A stretch of 64,000 bases of DNA from Cercis canadensis (GCA_003255065.1 QAOA01008265.1:141219-205218), one strand, 5' to 3'; shown: positions 1-12,602, counted from the first letter of the stretch. Notes: a model not told the origin generated them from the letters alone. Numbers and translations: made by a program.

Positions 1-1097
1 GAAGAAGGGAGAAAGCAAAGCCCATATAAATATATGTAATAGGGAGATACAGCAGTAATAGAAAACGTAGAGCGCAGAAGTTAAAATTATATTATTCAAT
101 ACTGTAGCAATAGTATATATACAGGTGTTGGATGTAACAACCTAGAGGATAGGCCATCATTATCCTATATTTGAATACAGTGAAAGTATCCTATATTTGA
201 ATATTATAATGCAGTGGTGGAGACTTTGTTATCTACACATGGGGCATGCTTGAATATTATATTTGATTGCAGTGGTGGAGACTCATGCAGTTGCTGTGGC
301 ATGCAGGCAATTACGGTGTGGATGCTCTATTAAACAACACTTTGAGAAAGATCATAATAGAACTTCTATTAAATCAACCCAAACGGGTGATCCAATAGGA
401 TTTCCTATTCTGTGTCACACTCTCCCGCCCGTGCATTGACACAGGAGCCAGTGCTAATATATGTAATAGGGAGATACAGCAGCACTTTGACTACTGTCGC
501 TCCATCAGGTTGGATACACTAATTTAAACCTGGACAGAATATAGAAGCACGTAGTTACATTTGCTTTAAAATTATTTTCTAAACTTGTCTTTCCATTAAG
601 TTATAGTTTGTGTTTTATTATTCATGCACAATTTAAAATTCTCCCCTAGCTATATATATCGGCTGCGACTTGCAAGCTATAAATTCCACCCAAGAGGCAA
701 AATTTGCCATCGGGGGTTAGTTAAGAAGTTTGAGGAAGGCAAAGGAAGAGGAGGAAAGAAGAAGATTAAAGAGGAACTTTCCTCTCCATTTTTATAATGT
801 GGAAGGGAAAGGAGAGGGAGAGACAAGATTTCTTTCAAAACAGATATATGATACTTGCACACTTGTAGAGGTGTAGAAAATATAACTTGTACAGAAAAGT
901 AGTGGGATTGGACAGAGGGCCATTCAAGAATTGCTCTTTCTTCCAAATGATTCAACGTGGTGTCAGCTAGTATATCCATTCATTTAATGGCTCATTATTC
1001 TTGTAGACTTGCTGGAATTCAGCATGGATTTTTAATCCCGTGCTGCTGGGCAGGGACAACACCAAACTTGCTAACCCTATTTTCCCAACAGAACATT
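1..1097. other. Intergenic DNA with a short direct repeat
   Basis: No gene is recognised here. A 27-base stretch (ATATATGTAATAGGGAGATA and following bases) occurs at 29-55 and again at 456-482. A shorter repeat built on CAGTGGTGGAGACT is seen near 214 and 272. The 430-bp span between the long copies could be a decayed insertion, but no inverted termini or target duplication were found. Open frames in this stretch show no family motif. Confidence 0.4.
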
Positions 1098-1293
1098 AAT
1101 TACAAGAAAACAAGTTCTTTCTCACGGAACAATTCTTGAAAAAATGCTCAAAATACCAAGAACAGCAGTTCTCACAATATTTTCTCACAACAATTTTTCC
1201 TTAAGAAATTACCGTGAGAAAATCGTGAGAATTTCTCATGGATTACTGTATTGTGAGAAATTTCCACGAAAAATTCATTGTTTTCTTGTATTG
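1098..1293. mobile_element. Miniature non-autonomous CACTA element (196 bp)
   Basis: The left end (1098-1110) matches CACTACAAGAAAA at 11 of 13 bases and the right end (1281-1293) matches its reverse complement at 12 of 13. The element is flanked by a perfect 3-bp target duplication, ATT at 1095-1097 and 1294-1296, as expected for CACTA transposons. The interior is filled with TTCTCACGG / CTCATGG-type subterminal repeats and has no coding capacity. The same repeats occur at the ends of the larger elements at 20651-41176 and 54029-59688, so this is probably a deletion derivative mobilised by that family. Confidence 0.8.
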
Positions 1294-1476
1294 ATTGACC
1301 AAGGGTATTATGGGCATTTGACATGTTTTTCAACTTTTTTCCAAAGTTAACATTTGACCTAGTAGTTATATTGCTTAAACATAGACTAAATTAGAAATTT
1401 CCTTAATTTGATTTCTTCTTCCTTAGTTGCCTCTAACCTTTTCGTTTTGTTTCTTTTTCGCTGGTGGTAACCACAG

Positions 1477-1656
1477 GGATGTGGAGATAGACAGATTGAT
1501 CTAAGAAGCCAAGGACTTTGTTTTGGTCCCATATCAATCACACAGAAAATAGCAATGGAAGACCAGATTCATCATGATGCTGTCTCAAGGAGAATTATGC
1601 TACCAAAAAAACTTTCATGTCATTTAAATTATGTAATAAAGTTTGATGATAGATAG
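1477..1656 (+). pseudogene. Possible last exon of a bHLH transcription factor (fragment)
   Basis: A pyrimidine-rich tract ends in CCACAG at 1476 and is followed by an open frame to a TAG at 1654-1656. It reads GCGDRQIDLRSQGLCFGPIS and then about 40 more residues. From memory, the segment DLRS-x-GLC-x-x-PIS resembles the conserved C-terminal tail of one group of plant bHLH proteins, usually DLRSRGLCLVPIS. The bHLH domain itself is not in the window upstream, and a CACTA miniature element lies 180 bp before it. It could be the last exon of a gene starting outside the window or a stranded exon. A chance open frame cannot be excluded. Confidence 0.4.
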
Positions 1657-3037
1657 AATGTGAATATAGGGAGATTATTCGTTATAAGATATACATATTA
1701 TGTTTGGTTCTAAAAATTTTGATATTGGATGTATATAATGTGATTTTTCTAAGATTTTACTAAATCCTTAACTATCATCTATGTTCCGTTTTATTTTTCA
1801 TTTAGAAGGACAGCACATCGTGTATTTAAATATATAGGGAAATATATTATCACTACAAAAAAGAATTAGAAGACTTGGTGGGCCCCTCTCTTGAACTATA
1901 TACATGTGAGTTAATATTTACTTAATTAATGTTCTTCTCAGAAAAAAAAAATGCTTAAATGCTATTAAACACCATAGATAAGGATTAGTCTCAAGGATTC
2001 CTGCAATATAATTTTATATTAGGAGGCCAAGTCTACAATACTAGTCAAGTAAAATATGTATTGGTACACCATAGCTTAATTGTGTAAAACCCCTAATTTG
2101 ACAAGTCCTCCTGTAGTTTATGCTCACTTTTATCATTTATTTTTGATAAATAAAAGTTCAGAATTAGGGTATGTCATAAACCTGAACAAAAATTTATAGT
2201 AATATTTATAGATTGCTCACAAAAAATAAATTGCGCTCGTAGTGAGATTAATTTTAATATTGAGTTTGATGTAGCATAAAATAGTAGTATGGGTAGAAAA
2301 GTTCTGAGCCTTGTTGGCCATTTGAAATTCGATATTGGAACACTGCTGTTAAATCCCGGCATTGGATAAAATACTGTTACATGGAACTCTATCCTCCCAT
2401 CTGGTTAGTTGCATATAATAGTCCACATGTCATCATTTTTTGTAGGGGAGTACATCGGTACAACAAGTGCACAAGAATCATCACATTTTTACATGTGATT
2501 TTTTTTCTTGTTTACGTCTAGCTGCTTTTATCCCATTTTTGCATTCCATTTAGAATACACATAATATATTTGACTTCTTCCGCTCTTTCTATTTTTTATC
2601 CTTTGGAAGCTATATGATAGGGAATAGTTTATCCCTTCCCAAAATTTTACCTTACCTACTCCAAGTGGAACTTGAACCCAGTATCTTTATTATAAATTAT
2701 CAAGTGTCCAACCATTTGTGTCCCTTAAGTAAGTGAATTTGGTGTCAATGATGAAGTGTTGTTCAAACATTTGCAAGGAGGCAAAGACAATTCAAGGAGA
2801 AAAGAGTTAAAGTTTTGGTATCACCTCCAATGCTCAAGTTAGTTCAATAATGTGTAATTAGATAGAAAGCTACAGGTCGGGAGGGAGAAGGGGAACCTGA
2901 GAGAAATAGGGAGCTCGTAGAGGAAATGAGACATTGTAACGTGACTTAGTAACCAAGTGAGAGTGAGGCACTTATACTTTTGGGAGATGCTAGCTACTCT
3001 TCTTATATGAGAAGGGTACAAATAGAACATATCTCCT
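1657..3037. other. AT-rich intergenic DNA
   Basis: No coding region is supported. The stretch is AT-rich with poly-A/T runs (for example near 1941-1950). The only structured piece is a SINE-like sequence near 2632-2735, listed separately. Confidence 0.5.
2632..2735 (-). mobile_element. tRNA-derived SINE-like fragment
   Basis: Read on the minus strand, this has a B-box-like sequence GGTTCAAGTTCC (about 2669-2680) and, about 40 bases before it, a weaker A-box-like stretch around TGGTTGGACA. The spacing is that of a tRNA-derived RNA polymerase III promoter. No poly-A tail or target duplication was recognised, so the limits are approximate. Confidence 0.35.
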
Positions 3038-3985
3038 ATTAAGAGTTTGGGGTAGAATAAACTTTTGATTTTGGTAGCATCGCAAAGATTTCAAAAAATT
3101 GAGTCATCCAGTATAGGTCACATCTGTAAATTGTTGATAGAATTTGAGTTTAATAGGATCAAAGAAAATTACTATTATTTTAATTTGTTTTCCGACATTT
3201 CACTACAAGAAAAAAAACTGGATTCCAACAGAATTTTTCCTTTGGAATTTTGGATTCCAACAGAATTTGTGTCGTTGGAATGGCCAAATTCCAACAGAAG
3301 ATGAATTCCAATGGTAATTCCAACGGAATTATACCATTGGAATTCAATTTTACAGAAAAAATTTCACGAAAAATTCTAACGGTATATTTTATCGTTGGAA
3401 TAATTTATAAAATTCCAATGGTAATGCCAACGGAAAAATACGTTAGAATTATTTTTTGAACTTCCAACGGACAAAAACCGTGGGAATTACTGTTGGAATT
3501 TTGTTTAAAAAATAAAAAATAAATAAATAAAAAATAAAATTCCAATGGTAATTCCAACCGAAAAATACCGTTGGAATTTTATTTTTCATTTATTTTTTTA
3601 TTTTTTAAACAAAATTCCAACGGTAATTCCAATAGTTTTTGTCCATTGGAAGTTCAAAAAATAATTCCAACGGTATTTTTCCGTTGAGATTACTGTTAGA
3701 ATTTTATTTTTTATTTTTTTAAAAATTTGGCTTGAATTCCCATGGTAATTCCAATAGAAAGTACCGTTGGAATTTCTCCAAAAACCCTGCATTACCTGTT
3801 TTATTTATTTTGTAGGCTAAATACAACAGAACAGCAAAATAGATCCAGAACTGTACAAAATAATTAAGTATCTCATAAATATATAAATCAAATGGGAGAA
3901 AATATGCAATATTCAATCATCAAGTAAGGAAACTTAAAACGGAGTAAGAAATACAAATGAAATCCTAAAAATTCCCAGAAGCATC

Positions 3986-4660
3986 TCACAAATGCTCATC
4001 ATCCTCATCATCTTCATTGATAGTTGGAGGTCGTAATGGCATAGTAGGAGCAGCCTCAGAGTTATTATGTCCTGAGTGCATGTGGCTAGTGATATATCCT
4101 TTCAGTGTGGCCAACTCACTCTCAAGTTGTGCAAACCGGTCTGCACTAGCTCTAAGTGTGTTCAACTCCGTCTCACGTTGTGCTTCTTGAGTATGTTGAT
4201 CCTCCAATTGGACCTCAAGAACGGCCATACGCTGTTGCATCTGGGTAAGCTCATCAGTGTTGTGCGCAGTGGCAGTAGACTCGAACCTGGACCCGAATGA
4301 AGAATAGAATGCTACTTCGGATCCAAATCCATAAGCTCGACCTCTCTTATTTTTTCCCCCAATTGCCTGAAAAAAAAGGGCAGTGTCATTAACAGATGAT
4401 CTTGAGGCTGTAGCATCATCCTTTAACTTCTTAAAGGAACTCTACATATGATTTCCAAAAAAATAGAAAGCAAAAGTAATTAGTGAATATACATAAATTA
4501 AGGTAAAAACTTAATTATTATGTTACAATTGAAGATACTCACATAAGTCATTTCTGCCCTGGGTGTTGACCATTGGTTTGTCTAATCGTTATGGTTCAAC
4601 TTACAAAAAAGTTTTGGGATGGTAGCCTCTCTCCCTAGTTCCCATGTCTGAAATATATAA
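3986..4660 (-). pseudogene. Ptta/En/Spm (Transposase_24) transposase, 3' part
   Basis: The 3' end of the second CACTA gene. The last exon is open from about 4446 down to a stop at 3986. It contains GGKNKRGRAYGFGSE (about 4355-4311), which matches the family signature GG-x-x-KGR-x-YGLGSE. A heptad-rich coiled coil follows (MQQRMAVLEVQLEDQ onward, from 4240), then an acidic C-terminus ending EDDEDDEHL. Upstream, a separate exon at about 4545-4655 reads ELGREATIPKLFCKLNHND, contains one in-frame stop, and ends close to a GTGAG donor. Family members of this kind bind subterminal repeats. Earlier exons are missing, having been replaced by captured host sequence. Confidence 0.75.
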
Positions 4661-5227
4661 AAAATTTATGTTAGTTATCAGTGATCAATTAAGACATACT
4701 TATAAAAACTTTATTATCAGTAAATAAAACTTCCATGTTGATAAGTTTTAAACTAAATATATGATGCGCTTAAGCATTGCTGAAAACAAACCTAAGAAGT
4801 CATTTGATCTACCTACATCTCAATACAGGTTTCCAAGATATACACTAGTACTATACCTAGAAGCTATAAATGCCTAAATAAAACGTATAAGTTTGATAGG
4901 AAAGCAAGGCATCATAGTTAGATATAATTAAGAATGTAGGATGTTTCAGGGGTGGTCATTACATCGTCACATCCTAAGGTATCCCATGTCTGTCAATAAG
5001 ATATAAGGATTAAAAAAGGGTACTTTGATGCTTTGTAGATTTATCTGGCTGCTCTATTTTAACTTATAGTACTAAAACCATAAAAAGTAATCTCCTTTTC
5101 ATTGCGATGTTGACTGTAAAGCCCATTACTCTGTTAGAAATAAAGACCCAATGGGAAAACACAAACTTTAAATAATGTAATGGTCCTTTCAAAACTGTAA
5201 GGGAAACTAGAGAAATCAATGGTAAAC

Positions 5228-7359
5228 CTGTCAAATTAGCTAGCCTTTCATCACTTATCTTGCAAGAATCTAGATTCAAATACTCCAAATTTGTTCCATA
5301 TCATAGATGCTTTATGTATGCTTTATGTATCATATTGTATGCTATCAGATAAAAAGATTTCAAAAAATATTTTTTGAAGCTTGAATTAACCTTTATTAAG
5401 ACTTACAACATATAAGGCTTCGCTAGCTTTTAGAAATCCACGTGTACCATCAATTGGATCAAGCATCTGCATTTATTCAATGGATAAACTGGATATAAGT
5501 TCTAATGCAATTATAAATTCAACCATCATGATAATATTTGTAAATCCCTAACATGAAAATGTAAATCAATAAGAATGTTAAGGCTTAATAAAGCCATCTG
5601 TTTCACAAAAACACAGAATATATTTACCACTCTAAATAAGGCCCAAAAAAAAAATGCATTAAGAGGCCAGTAAAGAATGCTAATTTTAAACTTATGTCAG
5701 ATGGACATCAAATGTGGTTTAATATCTAATAAGGGGAAATGAAAACTGAAGAAAGAAGGTCAATACTCAGAAACAAGCCTATACACAAAGGTTACAGATG
5801 TCAAGTGTATTTTCAAAATAGGGAAGCAACATTAGGAAAGATAATCATTCTTAGAGTGAAATGGAGAGATCAGAAGTACCTTTTAGATGAACTAAACATG
5901 CATCTGTGATATTGTTAAATGCCAAGCATAACCTCTTCAAGCGTTTAAGGCCTGCAGAAAAATGATGCAAACTGTAAAACAAAGAATTTGGCACACTTGA
6001 CTCCCATAGAACTACCACCAGGAATATGTAGTATTCTGACACACACATTGAATTTGGACATTATATATCAGAATCAAACTTACCAAAAAATTTCTCAAAT
6101 CCATCATCAGAGAGACCACATCTGTTAAGATTTAAGCATTGCAAGGCAGCTAAGGCTATACATGAAAGAAATAAATAAAAACTGACTGTCAAAGTTTGAG
6201 ACATCAAAGTGATAATCAACCGAGTCTTGGCTACTTTTGCACAATTCATATGTGTTCCAGACATCTTAAGTCCTTAATTTTCAATTTAAAATTGATAAAC
6301 ACACATATCCATAATGATGAAAAGGACATCTGGGACAAATGTGAATTTCAGTCCAAAGTTAAATAAAATGAAGGTTAAACTATAAGATAGTAGTAGAAAG
6401 TTACCCAAATAGACTCTAAACATTCAACAGTAACATTGCATCCTTCTACATCCAATGCTGTAAGTTTCTGCAAAGCTGTAACCCATAAAGGAATAGTTAG
6501 GTATTGCAGAGTACAGGACAATATGATACATAAAGCATATAACACTTTAAACTTATTCAATAAGCTAATAATCCATTTTGATGACAGCATATGATTGAGA
6601 TATGTTCAGAAATAAATAATAACTTGAGAGTGACCATTAAATGATAACTTTTTAAAAGAAAACCATGACCACAGTTTATCAAATTTCATCACCTTTTTTT
6701 TTCCCTTTTTTATTAGAATCTTCCAAAATTTCAGAACTAGTACAAAGCAAAAGAACCAATGCAAATATGTCAAGTCTTATTAACATTACTAATTTATACT
6801 CTGTTACAAATTCTATAAAATAATAACAATACCATCAAACCACAAGGGTTCTAAGCAGTAAAATATTCCCGGAGTCACATATGAAACGCCCCAAGTCATA
6901 GGGGATGTAAACTGCAAATGTTATTAACTATATACAAAGTCTGCCTCAGATGAAGCGACAACTACAAAATTTGGAGGGCCAACACTTAATTAATTAGAGA
7001 CTTCTAAGAAAAGCATGTATTCTGAATGGGCCAATTGTATATAATATAAAGTGTCTTTAAAACAAAATAAATATTTTTTGAAATTTTGAAGGTTTCAGAA
7101 CGCCGCCCCCCCCCAACAAAAGCCACCAACATAGTTCCAACGCCGATTCTACAGTTCTTGAATGAATAGGACTCTCCAGCTTTTATCTTCTTAAGTTTTA
7201 ACATATAGAGAAGCCCATAAAGCAGAAGCAGTAGCTACAGACATAATTATGACACTCGGAAATGATAACAAACACTGTGGAAGATACCTCTCAAATAAGC
7301 AATTCCAAGATCTGTAATACAAGTGTTGCAAATTTGTAGCTCCTTTAGATTTGTAAGCC
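5228..7359 (-). pseudogene. Captured exons of a plant LRR protein gene
   Basis: Five minus-strand exons, in order, each encode one leucine-rich repeat: 7359-7288 (LTNLKELQICNTCITDLGIA), 6475-6405 (LQKLTALDVEGCNVT), 6155-6084 (LQCLNLNRCGLSDDG), 5951-5880 (LKRLCLAFNNITDACLVHLK) and 5296-5228 (NLEYLNLDSCKISDE). The order and wording match the cysteine-containing, RNI-like LRR protein family of plants (Arabidopsis At1g15740 type, recalled, not searched). Three exons are exactly 72 bp with phase-1 boundaries; nearly all have AG acceptors and GT donors with introns kept, so this is a genomic, not cDNA, capture. The 6475 exon is 71 bp, which breaks phase. The 5296 exon is 69 bp and its acceptor reads TG. 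N- and C-terminal exons are absent. It is not an NBS-LRR resistance gene. Confidence 0.85.
5407..5466 (-). pseudogene. Captured exon of an inositol monophosphatase-family (PAP phosphatase-like) gene
   Basis: A 60-bp minus-strand exon with a textbook acceptor (TGCAG, ending at 5467) and donor (GTAAGT, from 5406). It encodes MLDPIDGTRGFLKASEALYV. DPIDGT is the metal-binding motif of the inositol monophosphatase/bisphosphate nucleotidase superfamily, and DPIDGTRGF is typical of plant 3'(2'),5'-bisphosphate nucleotidase-like proteins. No other exon of such a gene was found in the element. It lies between the fourth and fifth LRR exons, so the CACTA holds pieces of two unrelated host genes. The one exon cannot encode an enzyme. 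Confidence 0.7.
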
Positions 7360-8172
7360 CTAACACATTAGACACCAGTAGAGACACCAGTGACGGCGGC
7401 GAGGTGATGGAGAAGACTGAAGAGTCAGAGAACAAGAGAAGGCCTCAGATCAGAGGAGAAGAAGAGTCGAAAGTGTGCAGGCTAGGGATTTCAGATTCTG
7501 ATTTCTGAAGGGAAGTGAAGAGTCGAAGGGGGGCTAGGGCATGGGACTTCTAAAGAAGGCCCTTATTTATCAAAACGACGTCGTCTCCCTTGCAAAAAAA
7601 TTCCAAGGGTATTATATTGAAAATTACCGTGGGAATCAATAAAAATTTAAAAAAAATAAGAAAAAGCTTTGAAAAAAATTGGGAAAAATAGTTCCAACGG
7701 TAAAGTAATTCCATTGGAATTTTCAGAGCATTTTTACAGTTGGAATTTTAAAAAAATTCCAACAGTATTTTATTCCATTGGAATTTTCCGTTGAAAATTA
7801 ACCTTTTTCTTGTAGTGTTTTCTGTATTGCTTCGTTTATGTATTTTACAAGGAATATACTATTATGACACATACTTTGTGACACAATTTTTGCAATCTTA
7901 GAAATGGTACCAAAAGTAAATGTTTGTTCTACCCCAAACTCTCTGTTGAAAGTATTTTCCACTTTTACCCTTTAAAATATGTAATTTATCCTATATGACC
8001 CCAAGCTTTTATATTGGCTGGCCTCAGGGGCAATATAGTCCTTTATTGTATGCTTTTTAAGTCATGCATCATCATCAGGTGCCACTAAGAGTTGCAAATT
8101 ATATTCCTAGAGGGGGGTGAATAGGAATTGTTAAAATTCTTTTCTAAAAACAGATTCAAATCAAAGATTTGC

Positions 8173-11172
8173 TTAAGAACTAGTTGAGATCAAGGGATAG
8201 TTAGATTCATCAAAGACTACATGCATTGATTCTTCTACAACAAGAGTTCTTTTGTTATAAACTCTATAAGCTTTACTTGATATGAAGTAGCCCAAGAAAA
8301 TAGCTTCATCAGATTTTGAATTAAATTTTCTCAAATGTTCCTTTCCATTATTCAACACAAAACATTTACAGCCAAAAGTATGAAAGTAGCTCACATTAGG
8401 TTTTCTCCCTTTCCAAAGTTCATATGGAGTTTTCTTTAAAATGGACCTAATTAAGCATCTATTCAAAATATAGCATGTTGTGTTTACAACTTCAACCCAA
8501 AAATACTTTGGCAAATTATTTTCACAAAGCATAGTTCTGCCCATCTCAACTAGAGTTCTATTTTTCCTTTCAACCACACCATTTTGTTGGGGGGTTCTAG
8601 GACATGAAAAATTATTGTGGATTCCCTGTTTTTCACAAAAAGTTTTGAAATAACTTGTTTTCGAATTCTTCACCATGATCACTTCTAATTGAGGTGATAG
8701 CAAAACCTTTTTCATTTTGAACTTTTCTGCTAAAACTTTCAAAAATCTCAAAGGTGTCATCCTTGTGAGCAAGAAAGAAAACCCAAGTAAGCCTGGAAAA
8801 ATCATCCACAATGACAAAGCAATATTTCTTTCTATTTAAACTGGATGTAGATGCTGGTCCAAAGTGATCCATATGGAGAAGTTGAAGTGGCCTAGAAGAT
8901 GACAATTCTTTCTTAGACTTGAAAGAAGATTTCATTTGTTTGCCTTGCTAACAAGCAACACAAATTTTGTTCTTTTCGAAAGCCAATTTAGGCAAACCAG
9001 AAACTAGCTCCTTTTAGAAAGCTTGGAAATAAGTTTAAAGTTTACATGTCTAAGTCTTCTATGCCATAGCCAAGAGTTATTGCTTTGAGAAGAAAAACAT
9101 GTTTCCTCTTTTGATTTTAAAGAGTCTCTAGAAACAGTATATACATTGGAACATCTTTGACCAACAAACAGAACATCATCAGATTTTTTTTTGTGAATAA
9201 TGCAATGAGGAGTTTCAAAGGTGATTTTATGTGGCTTATCACAAAGTTGACTTATGCTCAGCAAATTATACATCAAGTCATTAACTAAGTAGATATTGTC
9301 AATAAGTAGATTAGGAGAGATTTTAATTTTACCTAATCCGACAATTCTACCTTTGCTATTGTCACCAAAAGAGACATCTCCCAAATCCACTTTGTTAATG
9401 GAGACAAATTTTGAAGGATCTCCAGTCATGTATCTAGAACAGCCATTGTCTAGATACCAACAATCACTTTTGGCTTGATAGCAAACCTGCAAGAAGATCA
9501 CAGAGGCTTAGGTACCCAAAATTCTTTGGGTCCTTTCATGTTAGAAACACATGTGCCTTTAGGCACCCATACCATCTTTCTTTCAGCACAAAGTTTCTTA
9601 TAGGAGCATGCATTAGGAAGATGTCCTACACGTCCACAATAAGAGCAAGTTCTTTTAGGAAAAGAATGTGAGAGAGAAGTTTTGACAAAAGAATTTTTCG
9701 AAACTTTTGAAGTGCTAGGCTAAATATAACCTAAACCATATTTGTCATTGCTTACTCTTTGCTTTCCTAAGATAGAATTCAGATTATTTCTTCCCTTAAC
9801 AAACTTGACTAGATCTCCAAACAATTCATTCACTTTTATTTTCAGTTTGTCATTTTCCTTTTTGAGAAAAACAGTGGAATAATTTTCTTTTTCAAGAATG
9901 TCATTTTGATGCTAAAGCATTTCAAGTCTATCAATCAATGCAATATTTTCTTTTTCAAGTTCTTCTATCACATTAACTTGATCTTTAATGATTTTCTTTA
10001 AGGGATTAATTTTTGCAAGTCTTTTCTCAAAATCAAAAGACAAATCAGCAAAAGCAAGACTTGGTTCATCATAAGTAGGCAAGAGTTCAAGGTCTAGATC
10101 ATTTAACTCACATTTTTCTCCAGACCCTTCTCCGATTGCCATCAGACACAGATTTGCCACATTCTCCTCTTCTGACTCATCACTTTTTGACGTTGATTCT
10201 TCATCACTCTAGGTAGCCACCATAACTTTCTTTTCTCCTTTCTAAAGAACCTCTTCTTGTTGAGGTTTGGACATTCAGGTTTAATGTGACTTGGCCTTTT
10301 GCATTCATAGCAAATGATAGTCTCCTTGCTGATATCTCCCTTGTTGAAGTCTTTGTGAACTTTCGGTGGAAATCTCTTCTTCTCCTTTCTTTTTCTCATC
10401 ATATCAAGAACTCTTCTTGTCACCAAAGCAACCTCTTCATCAGTAGAGGCTAGTTCTCTTTGAGTACTAGTCTTTGGAGTAATAGAAGTAAGAGCTAGAC
10501 TTTTCTTTCTTTCTCTAGCCATGCTCTTCTTTTCCATGATCAGCATTTGGTGTGATTCAAGGTTGCCTCTTAGAGAATCCACAGTCAACTCATTGGATTT
10601 TGCAAATTGAAGCAAGACAGTAACTTTGGAATCCCATTTTTCAGTAAGACATCTTAGAATCTTCTTGCCTTGTTCTTTTTGAGTGTAGACTTTTCCAAGA
10701 CCTTTTAGGTATTGATGATGCTCAAGAACCGAGCAAATAAGAAATCTAGAGACTCATCTTGAGGCATGTGGAACATTTCATACTTGGTAGAACAAATATC
10801 AATCTTTGCTTCTTTAACATGACTTGTCCCTTCGTGAATGGCAGCAAGTCTATCCCACATTTCTTTTGCAGAATTGCAAGATGCAATATTTTCATATTCT
10901 ATGTAAGATACCCCACACATGATGTTGTACCTTGCTTTAGAATTGAGAGTAAATCTGAGTTTGTCTTCAGTGGTAAACTCATACTCTTCTTTTGGGACAG
11001 TAGCTCCTTCCACTACTTTGGTAGGATGAGTGATACCATTTCTGACTATCTACCAAACATCATAGTCAATGACCTCAAGATACATTTCCATTCGTTGCTT
11101 CCAATAAGGATAGTTTTCTCCATTAAAGAATGGAGGCTTGTGAGAGGAGTGAGACTCATTTTGGTTGTTCAT
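8173..11172 (-). pseudogene. Copia gag-protease-integrase region (fossil)
   Basis: Parts in order on the minus strand: a gag start near 11172 (HKPPFFNGENYPYWKQRM, the usual copia gag opening); UBN2-like gag (about 11013-10705); a CCHC zinc knuckle, CYECKRPSHIKPEC (about 10320-10280); aspartic protease, recognised from WYLDNGCSRYMTG (about 9470-9430); the pre-integrase motif WHRRLRHVNF (about 9075-9045); and integrase with QQNGVVERKNRTL and the downstream GRKPNVSYFHTFGCKCF segment (8935-8173). The coding region is broken in several places. The product would be a virus-like-particle polyprotein and is not expected to be made. Confidence 0.85.
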
Positions 11173-11257
11173 GGTTCTTGCAACACAAACTTAATACGAT
11201 CTTTAACTCACGGTTAGTTAAACCAGAAAATGTTGAGCACAAAGCACTAATACCAAT

Positions 11258-12351
11258 TGAGAGTTGCAGATTATATTCCTAGAGGGGTGAATAGGAATTG
11301 TTAAAATTCTTTTCTAAAAACAGATTCAAATCATAGATTTGCTTAAGAACTAGTTATTACAAACTAGTTCTTACGAACTAGTTCTTTAACAAATGACAGA
11401 TTTGAGTGTAACGAAGTAACTTAACAAACCATGTAAATACCAAAGCAGAAAGATATCTAGAGAATCATAGAAGAGGAAGAGAAAGATCAACACAAATATT
11501 TATAGTGGTTCGGCCTAAAATGCCTACATCCACTTCTCCCATGTTAATGGGGTTCCACTAAACTTCAAGTTTATTTTTCCAAGCTTCTCCAAGCTTAACT
11601 CCCATGATTTTTGTTTCTCAAGCTCACCATGAACTCTCTCTCTCTAACTCTAGAGATCACTCTCATGGATTTCTCCCATAGAAATCCAAGATACAAACCC
11701 AAGTGTTTTGGTTTAGCCCCAAAGAAGAACTCTCTCAAGGAGTAGATGTATTACAATGAAGATCTTAATACATGAGAAGTGCCCGAGAGTAGGAAGAAGA
11801 AGATGCAAAACTCAGCTCTCAACAATGGCTTCCTTCTCTCTCTAAAGTGTATTTCTTCTCTCTTCACTTCATGGATGATACGAAGGCTTGAAGTCTTCTT
11901 GCTTTATTGGCTTCCTTGTGCACATGAAAGGCCAAATAGTGAGGGAAAAGAGGAGCCACCAACCGGCTGACTCCTTGTCAATCAATCACTAGGCTTTTGT
12001 CCTTTAGTGCACAAAAGTCTCTCTTTGTGTAAGAGAGTAGATGGACTTTCTTGAAACTTAAGCTTCTCCAAAGTGCAGTTAGAAAGAAACTTTCTATTCT
12101 CTAAGAGTACAACTCTTAGTTAGATATGAAAAAGGGAAGCTTTGGCCAGGAGTCTATGTGAGACTTTGTCCACTTTAACAATCTCATAGACTCAACTCAT
12201 AAGCAAGAACTGGTTTTGAAGAACAAGTTCTTCAAGACTTCATTTGAAGATTGTGCTGGATAACAACTTTAAAAACATAGCAACGATTAATAATAACAAG
12301 ACAAACAACACATATAAGAAATAACAAAACATTATTGTTATCATCAAAACA
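11258..12351 (-). repeat. 5' LTR of the copia element
   Basis: Its left edge, TGAGAGTTGCAGATTATATT (11258 onward), is repeated at the far end of the element (8086-8185), which marks it as an LTR. The right edge is ATCAAAACA (12351), giving TG...CA termini on the coding strand and a length near 1.1 kb. The interior contains a leader-like CT-rich stretch (about 11600-11700). Confidence 0.75.
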
Positions 12352-12361
12352 GGTTCAGAAA

Positions 12362-12464
12362 CTTGTGTGGCTAACAGCCACTGACCTTAGTGAGGTAGAG
12401 AAGGAACGGATGGAGAAAGATGTTGTCAAGGCTAAACTTAGCAAGCCATTGGAATTAGGATAGA
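12362..12464 (+). other. Short coding-like fragment, not recognised
   Basis: A frame open to a stop at about 12462-12464 reads LTATDLSEVEKERMEKDVVKA and then KLSKPLELG. The charged composition and lack of low complexity look like real protein, and it lies directly beyond the copia LTR. I could not assign a family. It may be a last-exon scrap of a host or transposon gene, or chance. Confidence 0.25.
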
Positions 12465-12602
12465 ATCGAATGAAAAAACATGCCAATCTCTATAGGAGGA
12501 TGTGTTATTTGAGGTTGGGCAATGCGTTTGTTTTTGTTTTGCATTTTTACAAAAGGTGTTTGCTACCCACCCCTGATTTGGGATTTTTGGTGGAACCCTA
12601 AG

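Larger units (their letters stand above)
3201..7817 (-). mobile_element. Gene-capturing CACTA (Pack-CACTA) transposon
   Basis: The element starts with CACTACAAGAAAA at 3201 and ends with its reverse complement at 7817. A perfect 3-bp target duplication, TTT, lies at 3198-3200 and 7818-7820. Subterminal DNA (about 3220-3790 and 7600-7800) is packed with short repeats built on ATTCCAACGG and its complement, the typical transposase-binding landscape of CACTA ends. The subterminal repeat differs from that of the other CACTA elements in the window, so this is a separate family. Inside, all on the minus strand, are LRR exons, an inositol-phosphatase-family exon and the end of a Ptta/En/Spm transposase gene. 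No tnp2 transposase is present, so it is non-autonomous. Clear ends and target duplication suggest a fairly recent insertion. Confidence 0.92.
3038..7950. mobile_element. Small inverted-repeat element (MITE) split by the CACTA at 3201-7817
   Basis: Sequence at about 3038-3110 (AGAGTTTGGGGTAGAA, then TTTTGGTAGCATCGCAAAGA) recurs in inverse orientation at about 7880-7945, directly outside the two ends of the CACTA element. Removing the CACTA leaves an inverted-repeat element of roughly 290 bp. A related inverted-repeat element lies at about 12603-12835. The simplest reading is that the CACTA jumped into this MITE. The superfamily was not determined. Confidence 0.55.
8086..12351 (-). mobile_element. 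Ty1/copia LTR retrotransposon, broken, minus strand
   Basis: A fossil copia element read on the minus strand. The 5' LTR is about 11258-12351 (begins TGTTTTGATGATAACAA on the minus strand, ends CTCTCA). Next to it, at about 11241-11257, is a degenerate primer-binding site like TGGTATCAGAGC (initiator tRNA-Met type). Gag, protease and integrase regions follow. Reverse transcriptase and RNase H were not seen. About 100 bp matching one edge of the LTR closes the element at 8086-8185. No matching target duplication was found. The element is clearly broken, with several breaks, and looks old. Confidence 0.85.
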